64,000 nt of DNA, taken from contig CAVYAL010000001.1 in the NCBI GenBank assembly GCA_963766505.1, positions 496,001-560,000 on the forward strand. Reading direction: 5' to 3'. This document shows positions 51,176-60,228 of this stretch, piece by piece. The position numbers and the translations under genes are program-made. This DNA is from DATIRA01 sp963766505 (lineage in GTDB: Bacteria > Pseudomonadota > Gammaproteobacteria > Steroidobacterales > Steroidobacteraceae). Under the pieces are notes generated by a model. That model made no database searches. It saw only the letters and a list, made by a program, of their open reading frames with translations, and was not told where the DNA came from. Every line of letters starts with the position of its first letter. Positions within the stretch are counted from its first letter, which is position 1.

Positions 51176-51204
51176 TTTTCAGATCGGTGACAGTTCGGTT
51201 ACAG
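51176..51204 (-). promoter_or_regulatory. Pho-box-like triple repeat
   Basis: On the minus strand three 7-mers occur at exact 11-base spacing: CTGTAAC (51204-51198), CTGTCAC (51193-51187) and CTGAAAA (51182-51176). This matches the PhoB box logic of CTGT-type direct repeats every 11 bases. Orientation is toward the lipoprotein/TonB receptor operon, with a leader of roughly 150 bases. The array also sits 12 bases before the divergent SDR gene start. Confidence 0.72.
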
Positions 51205-51215
51205 CGGAGGTGGGC

Positions 51216-51875
51216 ATGAGAACGGCGCTGGTGACGGGGGCCAACCGGGGCATCGGCCTCGAGCTCTGCAGGCAGCTGAAGGGGCACGGCTACGAGGTGA
51301 CAGCCGTGTGTCGGGCCGCGACCGAGGATCTCGCGGACCTCGGGTGCCGGATCATATCCGGGATAGATGTCACGGAGCCGCGGACCGTCGGGAACCTCGC
51401 GAGCCTGCTGCAGGGCGTCAGCATCGACCTGCTGGTCAACAATGCCGGGATCCTGATCGAGGACCGGCTCGAGGACCTGGACCTCGACGACATGCGCAGG
51501 CAGTTCGAGGTGAACACGCTCGGCCCGCTCGCGATCACCCGCGCGCTCACGCCGCGGCTGTGCGACGGCGGCAAGGTCGCGATGATCACGAGCCGGATGG
51601 GCTCGATCGCCGACAATTCCAGCGGCGGCTATTACGGCTACCGGGTGTCCAAGGCCGCGCTGAACATGGCGGGAGTGAACCTCGCGCACGAGCTGCGCAG
51701 CCGTGGCATTGCGGTGCTGATGCTGCATCCGGGCATGGTCGCGACCGAGATGACCGGCCGGCAGGGTGTGCCGGTCGAGGATGCGGCGGCCATGCTGCTC
51801 GAACGCATCGAGCAGCTCGGGCTGCAGGAGACCGGCACTTTCTGGCATGCGAACGGCGAGCGGCTGCCCTGGTGA
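51216..51875 (+). CDS. SDR-family oxidoreductase
   Basis: This 219-residue short-chain dehydrogenase has the cofactor motif TGANRGIG at about residues 7-14, NNAGIL near 75 and the catalytic Ser-x-x-Tyr-x-x-x-Lys region SSGGYYGYRVSKAAL near 130-145, followed by LHPGMVATEM. It resembles the csgA/carbonyl-reductase-like SDRs; the substrate is unknown. The ATG at 51216 has GGAGG six bases upstream, favouring it over a GTG two codons before. It is the first gene of a rightward run with DUF302 and trehalose synthase and is divergent from the Pho-box operon. Confidence 0.9.
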   Translation: MRTALVTGANRGIGLELCRQLKGHGYEVTAVCRAATEDLADLGCRIISGIDVTEPRTVGNLASLLQGVSIDLLVNNAGILIEDRLEDLDLDDMRRQFEVNTLGPLAITRALTPRLCDGGKVAMITSRMGSIADNSSGGYYGYRVSKAALNMAGVNLAHELRSRGIAVLMLHPGMVATEMTGRQGVPVEDAAAMLLERIEQLGLQETGTFWHANGERLPW

Positions 51876-51962
51876 CCGGGCAGCGGACGTCCCGGCCGGC
51901 GTGAACGTCGCGGAGGACTCGCGTACGGTACGGCTCACCGTTCAATCAGGAGGCAGGAATCG

Positions 51963-52346
51963 ATGCGATACGTAGTAGACAGCGACAAGACGGTGGAACA
52001 GGCCACGGCCGATCTCGAGGCCGCCGTGCTCGAGCACGGTTTCGGCGTGCTGCACACCTACGATCTCAAGCAGACGCTGGCGAAAAAGGGCGTCGAGTTG
52101 CCGCAGCAGTGCCGGATACTCGAGGTCTGCAATCCGCAGCAGGCGGCCCGGGTGCTGAGCGAGGACATGGGGATGAACGTCGCGCTGCCCTGCCGCATCT
52201 CTGTCTACCAGGAGGGCGGCAGGACGCGCATCGGAATGCTCAGGCCGACGGCATTGCTCGCGGGACTCTCCGACGCGCCCGGCCTCACCGATGTCGCCCG
52301 CGAGGTCGAGCAGGCGACGATCCGCATGATCGACCAGGCCCGCTGA
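51963..52346 (+). CDS. DUF302 domain protein
   Basis: This 127-residue soluble protein shows the DUF302 pattern. It opens MRYVVDSDKTVEQATADLEAA, then has GFGVLHTYDLKQTLAKKGVE, CRILEVCNPQQAARVLSED and LPCRISVYQEGGRTRIGMLRP. The fold is an alpha/beta sandwich of unknown function. No transport signal is present. GAGG lies about ten bases before the ATG. It is followed three bases after its stop by the trehalose synthase gene, so the two are probably co-transcribed. Confidence 0.88.
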   Translation: MRYVVDSDKTVEQATADLEAAVLEHGFGVLHTYDLKQTLAKKGVELPQQCRILEVCNPQQAARVLSEDMGMNVALPCRISVYQEGGRTRIGMLRPTALLAGLSDAPGLTDVAREVEQATIRMIDQAR

Positions 52347-52349
52347 GCC

Positions 52350-55300
52350 GTGAGTCCCGGGCATCCCGCAGCCGCGGAGCAGTCGCAGGACGTGCTCTGG
52401 TACAAGGACGCGGTCATCTACCAGCTGCACGTCAAGGCGTTCTACGACGCCAATGGCGACGGCATCGGAGACTTCGCCGGGCTGCGGCAGAAGCTCGACT
52501 ACGTCGAGGCGCTGGGCGTCAACACGATCTGGTTGCTGCCCTTCTACCCGTCACCGCAGCGCGACGACGGCTACGACATCGCCGACTACCGGGGCGTCAA
52601 CCCCGACTACGGGACGCTGAAGGATTTCCGCGAATTCGTGCGCGAGGCGCACCGCCGCAACCTGAAGGTGGTCACCGAGCTGGTGATCAACCACACCTCG
52701 GACCAGCATCCCTGGTTTCAGAAGGCACGAACGGCCAGGCGCGGATCGGCAGCACGGAACTGGTACGTCTGGAGCGACGACGACGAGCGCTACGCGGGCA
52801 CGCGGATCATCTTCACCGACACCGAGACCTCGAACTGGACCTGGGACCCGCTGGCCAGGCAGTACTACTGGCACCGGTTCTTCTCCCATCAGCCGGACCT
52901 TAACTTCTCGAACCCCGCGGTCGAGCGCGCGCTTACGCAGGTGATGCGCTACTGGCTCGACATGGGCGTCGACGGGCTTCGGCTCGACGCGATTCCTTAT
53001 CTGTACGAACGCGAGGGCACGAACAACGAGAACCTGCCCGAGACGCACGCGCTTCTGAAGCGCATGCGGGCCGTCGTGGACCGCCACTACTCGGGGCGGA
53101 TGTTCCTGGCGGAGGCGAACCAGTGGCCGGAGGACGTGCGCGAGTATTTCGGCGAGGGCGACGAGTGCCACATGGCCTATCACTTCCCGCTGATGCCGCG
53201 GATCTACATGGCGCTTGCGCTCGAGGACCGCTATCCGATCACCGAGATTCTCTCGCAGACGCCGGAGATTCCACCAAGCTGCCAGTGGGCGATATTCCTG
53301 CGCAACCACGACGAGCTGACGCTGGAGATGGTCACCGACCGCGAGCGCGACTACATGTACAGCATGTACGCGCGGGAGCCGCGCATGCGGGTCAACGTCG
53401 GCATCCGGCGCCGGCTCGCGTCGCTGCTCGACAACGACCTGGACCGGCTGAGGCTGTTGAACAGCCTGCTGCTGTCGATGCCGGGCTCGCCGATCATGTA
53501 TTACGGCGACGAGATCGGCATGGGCGACAACATCTATCTCGGCGACCGCAACGGCGTGCGCACGCCCATGCAGTGGAGCCCGGACCGCAACGGGGGCTTC
53601 TCCCGAGACCGATCCACAGCGCCTCTACCTGCCGGCGGTGATGGACCCCGTCTACGGCTTCCAGGCGGTCAACGTCGAGGCGCAGGAGCGCGACCCGTCC
53701 TCGCTGCTGAACTGGACCAAGCGGGTGCTCTCGATCCGCAGCCAGTACCGTGCGTTCGGACGCGGCGGCATCGAATTCGTGCGCCCGGCGAACCGCAAGA
53801 TCCTGGCCTACCTGCGCAGCCACGGCGACGACACGATACTGTGCGTCGCGAACCTCGCGCGGACGGCCCAGGCGGTGGAGCTGGACCTGTCGCGCTACCG
53901 CGGGCGCGTGCCGATCGAGCTGATGGGACGCAATGCGTTCCCGCCGATCGGGGACCTGCCGTATCTGCTCACGCTGCCCGGGCACGGCTTCTTCTGGCTG
54001 CGCCTGGCCGACTCCGCAGAAGTGCCCGCCTGGCACGTCGAGCGCCTGGAGGCGAGCGAGCTGCCGATGCTGGTACTGAGCGGCGGTCTGCGAACCTTCA
54101 CCGCCGACCAGCAGGACGCGATCGGCAAGGGAATCGCACTGCGCGCGCTGCACGAGCTCGAGCACAGGGTGCTGCCGGGTTTCTTGGGTGCGCGGCGCTG
54201 GTTCGCCCGCGATCCGTCCGGGGAGGCGACGGTTTCGCTCGGCCGGCGGTTTCTCTGGAACACGCCGCGCGGGAACTTCCTGCTCACGCTGCCAGAGGCA
54301 CGCTTCGAGGACGGCGTGACGCGCAGCTACTTCATGCCGCTCAGCATCAGCCGCGAAGGCGGCGAGGATCGCCAGCTGCGTGCCGTCGAATGGGCGCTCG
54401 CGAAGGTGCGCGAGCGCTCCGAGGTGGGCGTGCTGATCGACGCATTCGGGGACAAGGACTTCTGCATCGCGCTCGCCGAGGCGGTCGAGGCCGGCGGAAC
54501 GACCGAGCTCGACGGCGGCAGCATCACGATCGAACGTACCCAGCACTTCCCGGACATCCGCCGGGGACTCGAGCCGGTGGAGAACCTGCCGGGCGAACAC
54601 AGCAACGCGGCTGTCGTGCTCGACGAGCGGCTGTTCCTGAAGGGCTACCGCCGCTTGCGCGGAGGCGCAAGCCCGGACGTCGAAATGACCCGCCACCTGA
54701 CGGAGGTTGCAGGGTTCCATCACGTTCCCGCGCTCGCCGGCTTCGTCGAGTGGCGGCCCGAGAACGGCCCGGTGATGACCGTGGCGGCACTGTTCGCGTA
54801 CGTGCAGAACCAGGGCGACGCCTGGAGCTATACGCTGAACCACCTGGAGCGGCATTGCGCGGTGCTGCTGCACGCCGCGGCCCCGGAGGAAGGCGAGTCC
54901 CATTCGCTGTACCTGGACCAGCTGCGCACGATCGGCCGGCGCATGGGCGAGCTGCATGCGACATTGTCCCGACCCTGCGACGCCGACGCGTTCTCGCCGG
55001 AGCCGCTGCGTGCATCGGATCTCGCGGCATGGCGCAAACGAATCGTCGCGTCGACTGAGCGAGCCTTCGAGGAGCTGGAAACCGGGATCAGGGCGCTGCC
55101 GGAGAGGGAGCGTGAACCGGCGTCGCGGCTGCTCGCGCGGCGCTCGCAGTTGCTCAAGCAGATCCGGCGACTGGGGGCTGGATCCGCGGCGGTCCACAAG
55201 ACCCGCATCCACGGCGATCTGCAGCTCGGCAAGCTGCTTCTGACCGGCAAGGATTTCAAGATCATCGATTTCGAGGGAGAGCGGGCCTGGACCTACGAGA

Positions 55301-55665
55301 ACCGGCGTGCGAAACACCTGGCGCTGCGCGACGTCGCGTGCATGCTTCGTTCGCTGGAGCATGCGCGGATGGTCGCGCTGCAGCGTGCAACGGCGGACCG
55401 CTCCGACCAGTACAGTGCACTGGACCGGGATCTCCGCCAGTGGCACAGGGCCTCGCACAGGACCTTCCTGTCAGCTTATCGGGCCGCGCTAGGGGATGCT
55501 GCCTGCTGGCCGACGGATCGCGCCGATGCCGCCCGGTTGCTGACGTTGTTCGAGATCGAGAAGGAAGTCCTGCAGCTGCGGCACGAACTCGAGCACAGGC
55601 CGGAACGTGCCGGAGTGCCGGTCGAGGGCCTGCTCGGGTTGCTCGAGCGCACGGCCGGCAGCTGA
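52350..55665 (+). pseudogene. treS: Trehalose synthase-maltokinase fusion, interrupted by a frameshift
   Basis: The restored product of about 1104 residues fuses a GH13 trehalose synthase (maltose-trehalose isomerase) to a maltokinase that makes maltose-1-phosphate. The GH13 part shows the nucleophile Asp213 in GVDGLRLDA, acid/base Glu255 in FLAEANQW and the stabilising Asp321 in LRNHDE. Near base 53608 the frame breaks: the first frame becomes arginine/alanine-rich nonsense, while the next frame picks up the family sequence DPQRLYLPAVMDPVYGFQ. One extra base (the A at 53608) would restore it. The kinase half, from about 54000, has HGDLQLGKLL and KIIDFEGE. As written, only a truncated isomerase would be made from the GTG at 52350. 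No glgE or glgB is nearby. Confidence 0.85.
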
Positions 55666-55724
55666 CCGCCGCCGAAGACAGCCAGCGTTATCGTCGAGCT
55701 TACTCAGCTGCCATCCGGTTCCGG

Positions 55725-57449
55725 TCACTCGCCGAGCACTTCCGGCAGCGGATCACCGACCGCACCGGATGGCGGCTTGATCCCGAGGAACGCGGCGAGT
55801 GTCGGAGCCACGTCGTAGGGCGTCACCGGACGACTGACCTTCTGCGGGGCGAGACCAGCGCCGGCGAACAGCAGCGGCACGAACGTGTCGTATCGCCACG
55901 GCGAACCATGTACCGATGAGACGCTGAGTCCGTCGAAGTCGTTGATGAACACGTTCGGCTCGAACACGAGATAGATGTCACCGGACCGCCTCGGGTGGAA
56001 ATTCTGCCGGATCGCCCGCATCAATCGCGTATCGGGCAGTCTCGCCGTGCGCAGTGCCGTACTCGACACGGCAGCTGCCACGCCGGGGAACTTCTCGAGC
56101 TCGGCGGCAACGGCGGACTCGACGAGCGCCGGGTCCAGTCCGCGCGCCTCGATGAGCTCTCGGTTGAGGTAGACGTAGGGCTGGAAGAACGCTTCGATCA
56201 ACTCCTCGCCCACACCGAAGCGCTTCTTCAGCGCCTCGATCGCCGGTGTCTTGTCCAGCCCGTCGACGTCGAAATAGTGCGCGCCCGCAATGCCGCGCTC
56301 GTGCAGGTGTCCCGGCACTTCTGGCTGACCGTGGTCGGCACAGAGCACGATCAGCACGTTCTCGAGCCCGATCCGCTCGTCGACGTACGCGAACAGGTTC
56401 GCGAGCGCGCGGTCGAGCCGGGCCAGGTTGTCCTCCGACTCCAGACTCGAGGCTCCGAAGACGTGGCCCACGTAGTCGGTCGAAGAGAAGCTCACGGCGA
56501 GGTAGTCGGGCACGTCGTCCTGGCCGATCCCTTCCTTCTCGATCAGCGTCTTTGCGAAGTCCAGCGTCAACTCGTCTCCCGCCGGCCCGAGCGTGAGCCG
56601 TGTCGTGAAGTACTTGTCGTCAGCAGCGCCATACGCGTGCGGAAACGTCCGTCCGTAACCGGGAAAATCGGTCTCGTAAGCCCGGTCGTCGGCGTCTCCG
56701 AACAGGTAACGCGACGCCGGATGCAGCAGCGTCCAGGACTTGCCCGCATAGGCCCGGGCCGGCTTGCGCGCATTCCACTCGACGACCCACTCCGGGTAGC
56801 GGTCGTAGTAGTACGTGCTCGTCACGAACTCGCCACTCGCCTTCGAGAACCAGAAGGCCTTGCCCGCATGTCCGGCCAGCGAGACGGCCCCGCGGTCCTT
56901 GACCGAGACCGCGTAGATCTTCGACTTGCCCGCGTAGTGCACGGCGAGCTCGTCGCTGAAGGTCGAGGTGAGGATCGCCGCCGGCGAACGGCCCTCCACC
57001 TTGGCAGCGCGCTGCGTCGGGTCGATCTCGGTCGAGTCGTCGACGTCCGCGCCAGCCGTCAACAGGCGATATCGCGCGTCCTCGATGTTGTAGACCAGCC
57101 GTCCCTGCTGCCGGTCGAACCAGACGTTGCCCACCATCCCGTGCCCGGCCGGCACCGAGCCTGTGGCCAGCGACGCGTGGCCGACGATGGTCTCCGTGTT
57201 GGCATGCTCGTAGCGTGCGTTCGTGTAGTCGATGCCCTGGTCCATCAGGTAACGGAAGCCGCCGTCACCGAGCACCTGCGCGAAGCGCGTCGGCAGATCG
57301 CCGCGCAAAGCGTCGACCGTGATCTGCAGCACGAGCTTCGGCGGGCCGGCCTGGTCGGCGAACCCGGGTGTCTGAAAGCACAATCCGAAGAGTCCGATGA
57401 TGAGCACCAGCGCAGTGAGCCGCGATTCGCGACCGATTCGAGCGAGCAT
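55725..57449 (-). CDS. PafA-like alkaline phosphatase family protein
   Basis: This 574-residue exported phosphatase of the alkaline phosphatase superfamily has a signal peptide at about residues 1-32 (ending PGFADQAG). The first metal Asp is in LVLQITVDALRGD, the likely Thr nucleophile in NTETIVGHASLATG near residue 80, and later metal ligands are FSSTDYVGHVFG and VLCADHGQPEVPGH, with a final His in VSSVHGSPW. It should hydrolyse phosphomonoesters in the periplasm using Zn2+. I chose ATG 57449 because GGGGAGAGA sits directly before it; an upstream extension is arginine-rich and unlikely. I found no Pho box in its 172-base upstream region. Confidence 0.9.
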   Translation of the reverse strand: MLARIGRESRLTALVLIIGLFGLCFQTPGFADQAGPPKLVLQITVDALRGDLPTRFAQVLGDGGFRYLMDQGIDYTNARYEHANTETIVGHASLATGSVPAGHGMVGNVWFDRQQGRLVYNIEDARYRLLTAGADVDDSTEIDPTQRAAKVEGRSPAAILTSTFSDELAVHYAGKSKIYAVSVKDRGAVSLAGHAGKAFWFSKASGEFVTSTYYYDRYPEWVVEWNARKPARAYAGKSWTLLHPASRYLFGDADDRAYETDFPGYGRTFPHAYGAADDKYFTTRLTLGPAGDELTLDFAKTLIEKEGIGQDDVPDYLAVSFSSTDYVGHVFGASSLESEDNLARLDRALANLFAYVDERIGLENVLIVLCADHGQPEVPGHLHERGIAGAHYFDVDGLDKTPAIEALKKRFGVGEELIEAFFQPYVYLNRELIEARGLDPALVESAVAAELEKFPGVAAAVSSTALRTARLPDTRLMRAIRQNFHPRRSGDIYLVFEPNVFINDFDGLSVSSVHGSPWRYDTFVPLLFAGAGLAPQKVSRPVTPYDVAPTLAAFLGIKPPSGAVGDPLPEVLGE

Positions 57450-57621
57450 TCTCTCTCCCCTTTCCTTCACGCAGGCCTTGCGCAGCGACTTCGACCATGA
57501 CCGCGTGCCGCGGCGGCATCCGTAGCGAAGTCGTCGCGAACGCAGTCCTTCCATTACTTTAGCAATCGGATCGCCAATGCGCGGCATCGCGGCCGAAAGC
57601 CGGCGTCATCGTCCCGATTGC

Positions 57622-58788
57622 TCAGCCGCGGCGCCGTTTCGCGCGGCCGACCCGGCGGGACCGCCCTGCCCCGCTTCCGGCGATAACGGCCGCCACGTCG
57701 TCCCACAGCGCCCCGAACTGCTCGGGCGTGAATGCCGCGCCCGAGGGCAGCCAGTTGCTGCTGCCCTCGGCGGCCAGCGTGTAATGGCCCACCACGTCCA
57801 GGTGATCCGCCCGTACCGCATGTACGACGCGGCCGTGCACCTGGCTCATGGCCGGAACGATGCCGTCGTTGGCTGCAGGGGTCAGCTCGAAGCCTATTCC
57901 CCGCTCGATCCGGCGTCGAACCGCCGCAGTCGGGCTGGGATAGGGATAGCGTGCATGCGGCCGGGAGGTGATCCCGTGCAGCAGCCGGAACAGGCCACGC
58001 AAGGCCAGCTGCTGCGGGTGCAGCAGCGCACGATCGAGCCGTGCCGGCGGACGCGGCGTGGCGGCCACGACGCTCGCATAATCGACGCCGGGACGGTCGA
58101 CGACCGCTGCGGCGAACAGGTTGGTTCCCTCCGGCGTCAACTGCAGCACGGCCCCCTGGTCCGAGGCCACCGCCTCGAAATAGCGCCAGACCGGGTCGTC
58201 CTCGTCGAAGCGGATGGCCTTCATCAAGCGGCGCAGCGCCTCGTCGGTCAGGGCCTCGCCACCGAGCAGCCCGCCGAGGCGGGAAAGCAGGCTCGTGGCC
58301 CGCGACGCGAGCCGGATCGCGCCCCGCCCCTGGCCGGTGGTGGCCAGCGAAGCGAGCAGCAGCAGCACCTGGTGACCCTGGGCGGTAGCAAAGAAATTCG
58401 CGAGCGGAGTGCCATAGTGGGGCGTCACCACCGATACGGCGGTGCGCGTCCGCCGGCCGATCTGCTCCTCGCTGTCGTCCCCGCTGATCGAGACACCCGG
58501 GGAGAGCAGCAGCCGCTGGTCGAGCCCGCCGGTCGAGTGCCCGACGAAATGCAGCTCAGTGGCCTTCAGGCCCCCGTGCCGCAGCACCTGGCGGCGCAGC
58601 TGGTCAGCGCGCCGCGGGATGGAACCGGTGGGTTGCGTCGGGCAGCGGACGAGGCGCGCCTCGAACCTGCGCCGCTCGAGCGCCTTGCCCAGCGCGCGCT
58701 CGACGTCGTGGAAATAGCTCAGGTCTCCGACCGCGGTGAAGCCGAAGAATCCGGGAACCAGGAATACGATGCGCTGCGTTCGCTTCAT
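57622..58788 (-). CDS. Triacylglycerol lipase-like alpha/beta hydrolase
   Basis: This 388-residue protein starts MKRTQRIVFLVPGFFGF, a strand followed by the oxyanion loop, and has the nucleophile elbow GHSTGG with Ser85. TPHYGTPLANFF near residue 124 is the pattern seen in lipase-like hydrolases. The Asp and His of the triad are likely in ANDGIVP and GHYTLAAEG. It lacks an obvious signal peptide, so cytoplasmic or membrane-attached action is expected. The C-terminus is arginine-rich. The ATG at 58788 has GAGG eight bases upstream. Substrate is undetermined. Confidence 0.72.
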   Translation of the reverse strand: MKRTQRIVFLVPGFFGFTAVGDLSYFHDVERALGKALERRRFEARLVRCPTQPTGSIPRRADQLRRQVLRHGGLKATELHFVGHSTGGLDQRLLLSPGVSISGDDSEEQIGRRTRTAVSVVTPHYGTPLANFFATAQGHQVLLLLASLATTGQGRGAIRLASRATSLLSRLGGLLGGEALTDEALRRLMKAIRFDEDDPVWRYFEAVASDQGAVLQLTPEGTNLFAAAVVDRPGVDYASVVAATPRPPARLDRALLHPQQLALRGLFRLLHGITSRPHARYPYPSPTAAVRRRIERGIGFELTPAANDGIVPAMSQVHGRVVHAVRADHLDVVGHYTLAAEGSSNWLPSGAAFTPEQFGALWDDVAAVIAGSGAGRSRRVGRAKRRRG

Positions 58789-59010
58789 CAGGCCATCCTC
58801 GCTGCCACTACGCCGAATCGAGCTCCACGTCCGCAAAGGCCCTGCGTGGAACACGGTTCCGAAGCAGGATGCGACCGCCGGTGCGCGCTTGTCGAGCCCG
58901 GCGGCACGACCGCTCGTGATGCACCGTGGCGAAGGCGGGACCGCCGGCTGGGATCCTTGCTGTAAGCTTGCGGGCTTTGTGCGACCCGACCGGACGAGGA
59001 ACTGATACCG

Positions 59011-60228
59011 ATGCGACAGCTCAAGTGGCTGCTGCCCCTGGCCATAGTGATCGCCGCAATGGCCGGCGCATGGATCATCATCGCCAACAAGCCCGAGGCC
59101 GAGCGTGGCGCGCCGCCTCTGGTACCGGTGGCGGTCGAGGCCGTGCGCGTGCAGCCTTCCTCGTTCAGGGTGGTGGTCCGCGCAGAGGGCACCGTGGAGC
59201 CGAGGACCCAGAGCACGCTGATTCCCCAGGTGTCGGGCGTCGTACGGAGCATTTCTCCGTCCTTCCGCGACGGTGGCTTCTTCGAGAAGGGGGACGTGCT
59301 CGTGACGCTCGATTCCAAGGACTACGAGCTGGCGATCGCCAGCGCAGAAGCGCAGGTCGCACAGGCGGAATCGGCGCTCGAGCAGGAACTGGCCCAGGCG
59401 GAGGTCGTCAAGAACGACTGGAAGCTGCTCGGGAAGAAAGCGCCCGAGCTCGGTCTGCGCAAGCCGCAGATCGCCGCCGCCCGTGCCGCGGTCCTCTCCG
59501 CCAAGGCACAGCTCGAACGGGCGCGCACCGACCTCGAGCGAACGCGCATCCGCGGACCCTATGCGGGCCAGGTGCTGGAGAAGAGCGTGGACGTCGGGCA
59601 GTTCGTCTCGCCGGGCACCGTGCTGGCACGGATCTATGCGACCGATTACGTCGAGATTCGGCTGCCGCTGTCACCGCGGGAGCTGGAATTCGTCGACCTG
59701 CCGGAACACTACCGGGACGACGCCGGCAAGCCGTCGCAGGCCGGACCGGCGGTCAGCGTGTTCGCTGACATCGGTCGCCACAGCTGGGACTGGCAGGGGC
59801 GCATCGTGCGGGCGGAAGGCGCGATCGATACCAGCAGCCGGCAGTTGTTCGTCGTCGCGCAGGTGGACGACCCCTACGGTCGCGGGCCGCAAGGGCGCCC
59901 GCCGCTAAGGATCGGGCAATTCGTCCGCGCAGAGATCGCCGGTCGAACGCTCGAGCCGGCTTTCGTCCTGCCGCGAGGCGCGCTGCGTGAAGGCAACGAG
60001 GTATTGATCGTCGACGACGCGAGCAGGCTCGAGCGGCGGCCCGTCACGGTGGCCTGGTCGGACGAGAGCAACGTGGTCATCACCGAGGGCCTCGCGGAGG
60101 GCGAGGTGGTGAACGTCACGCCGCTGGCCGTCGCTTCGAGCGGCACGCTGGTGAGCGCGTCGATCGACGGGGCTCCCGCGCAACGGGCCACGGTGCCCGC
60201 CGAGGCCAGGGGGTCGGACCAGCCATGA
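59011..60228 (+). CDS. RND efflux periplasmic adaptor
   Basis: This 405-residue membrane fusion protein has an N-terminal hydrophobic anchor at about residues 6-26. Lipoyl segments are RAEGTVEPRTQSTLIPQVSGVV near 59 and RTRIRGPYAGQVLEKSVDVGQFV near 180. A helical hairpin between them is rich in Ala, Glu and Gln (about 105-175), and a beta-barrel domain follows. GAGGAA lies about eleven bases before the ATG. It overlaps the permease gene by four bases (ATGA). It has the same role as the adaptor at 41.6 kb but is only distantly similar to it. Confidence 0.92.
   Translation: MRQLKWLLPLAIVIAAMAGAWIIIANKPEAERGAPPLVPVAVEAVRVQPSSFRVVVRAEGTVEPRTQSTLIPQVSGVVRSISPSFRDGGFFEKGDVLVTLDSKDYELAIASAEAQVAQAESALEQELAQAEVVKNDWKLLGKKAPELGLRKPQIAAARAAVLSAKAQLERARTDLERTRIRGPYAGQVLEKSVDVGQFVSPGTVLARIYATDYVEIRLPLSPRELEFVDLPEHYRDDAGKPSQAGPAVSVFADIGRHSWDWQGRIVRAEGAIDTSSRQLFVVAQVDDPYGRGPQGRPPLRIGQFVRAEIAGRTLEPAFVLPRGALREGNEVLIVDDASRLERRPVTVAWSDESNVVITEGLAEGEVVNVTPLAVASSGTLVSASIDGAPAQRATVPAEARGSDQP

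Noticed and set aside
57450..57621. Pho box before the PafA-like phosphatase gene
   Set aside because: No CTGT-type repeats at 11-base spacing were found on either strand in this gap.
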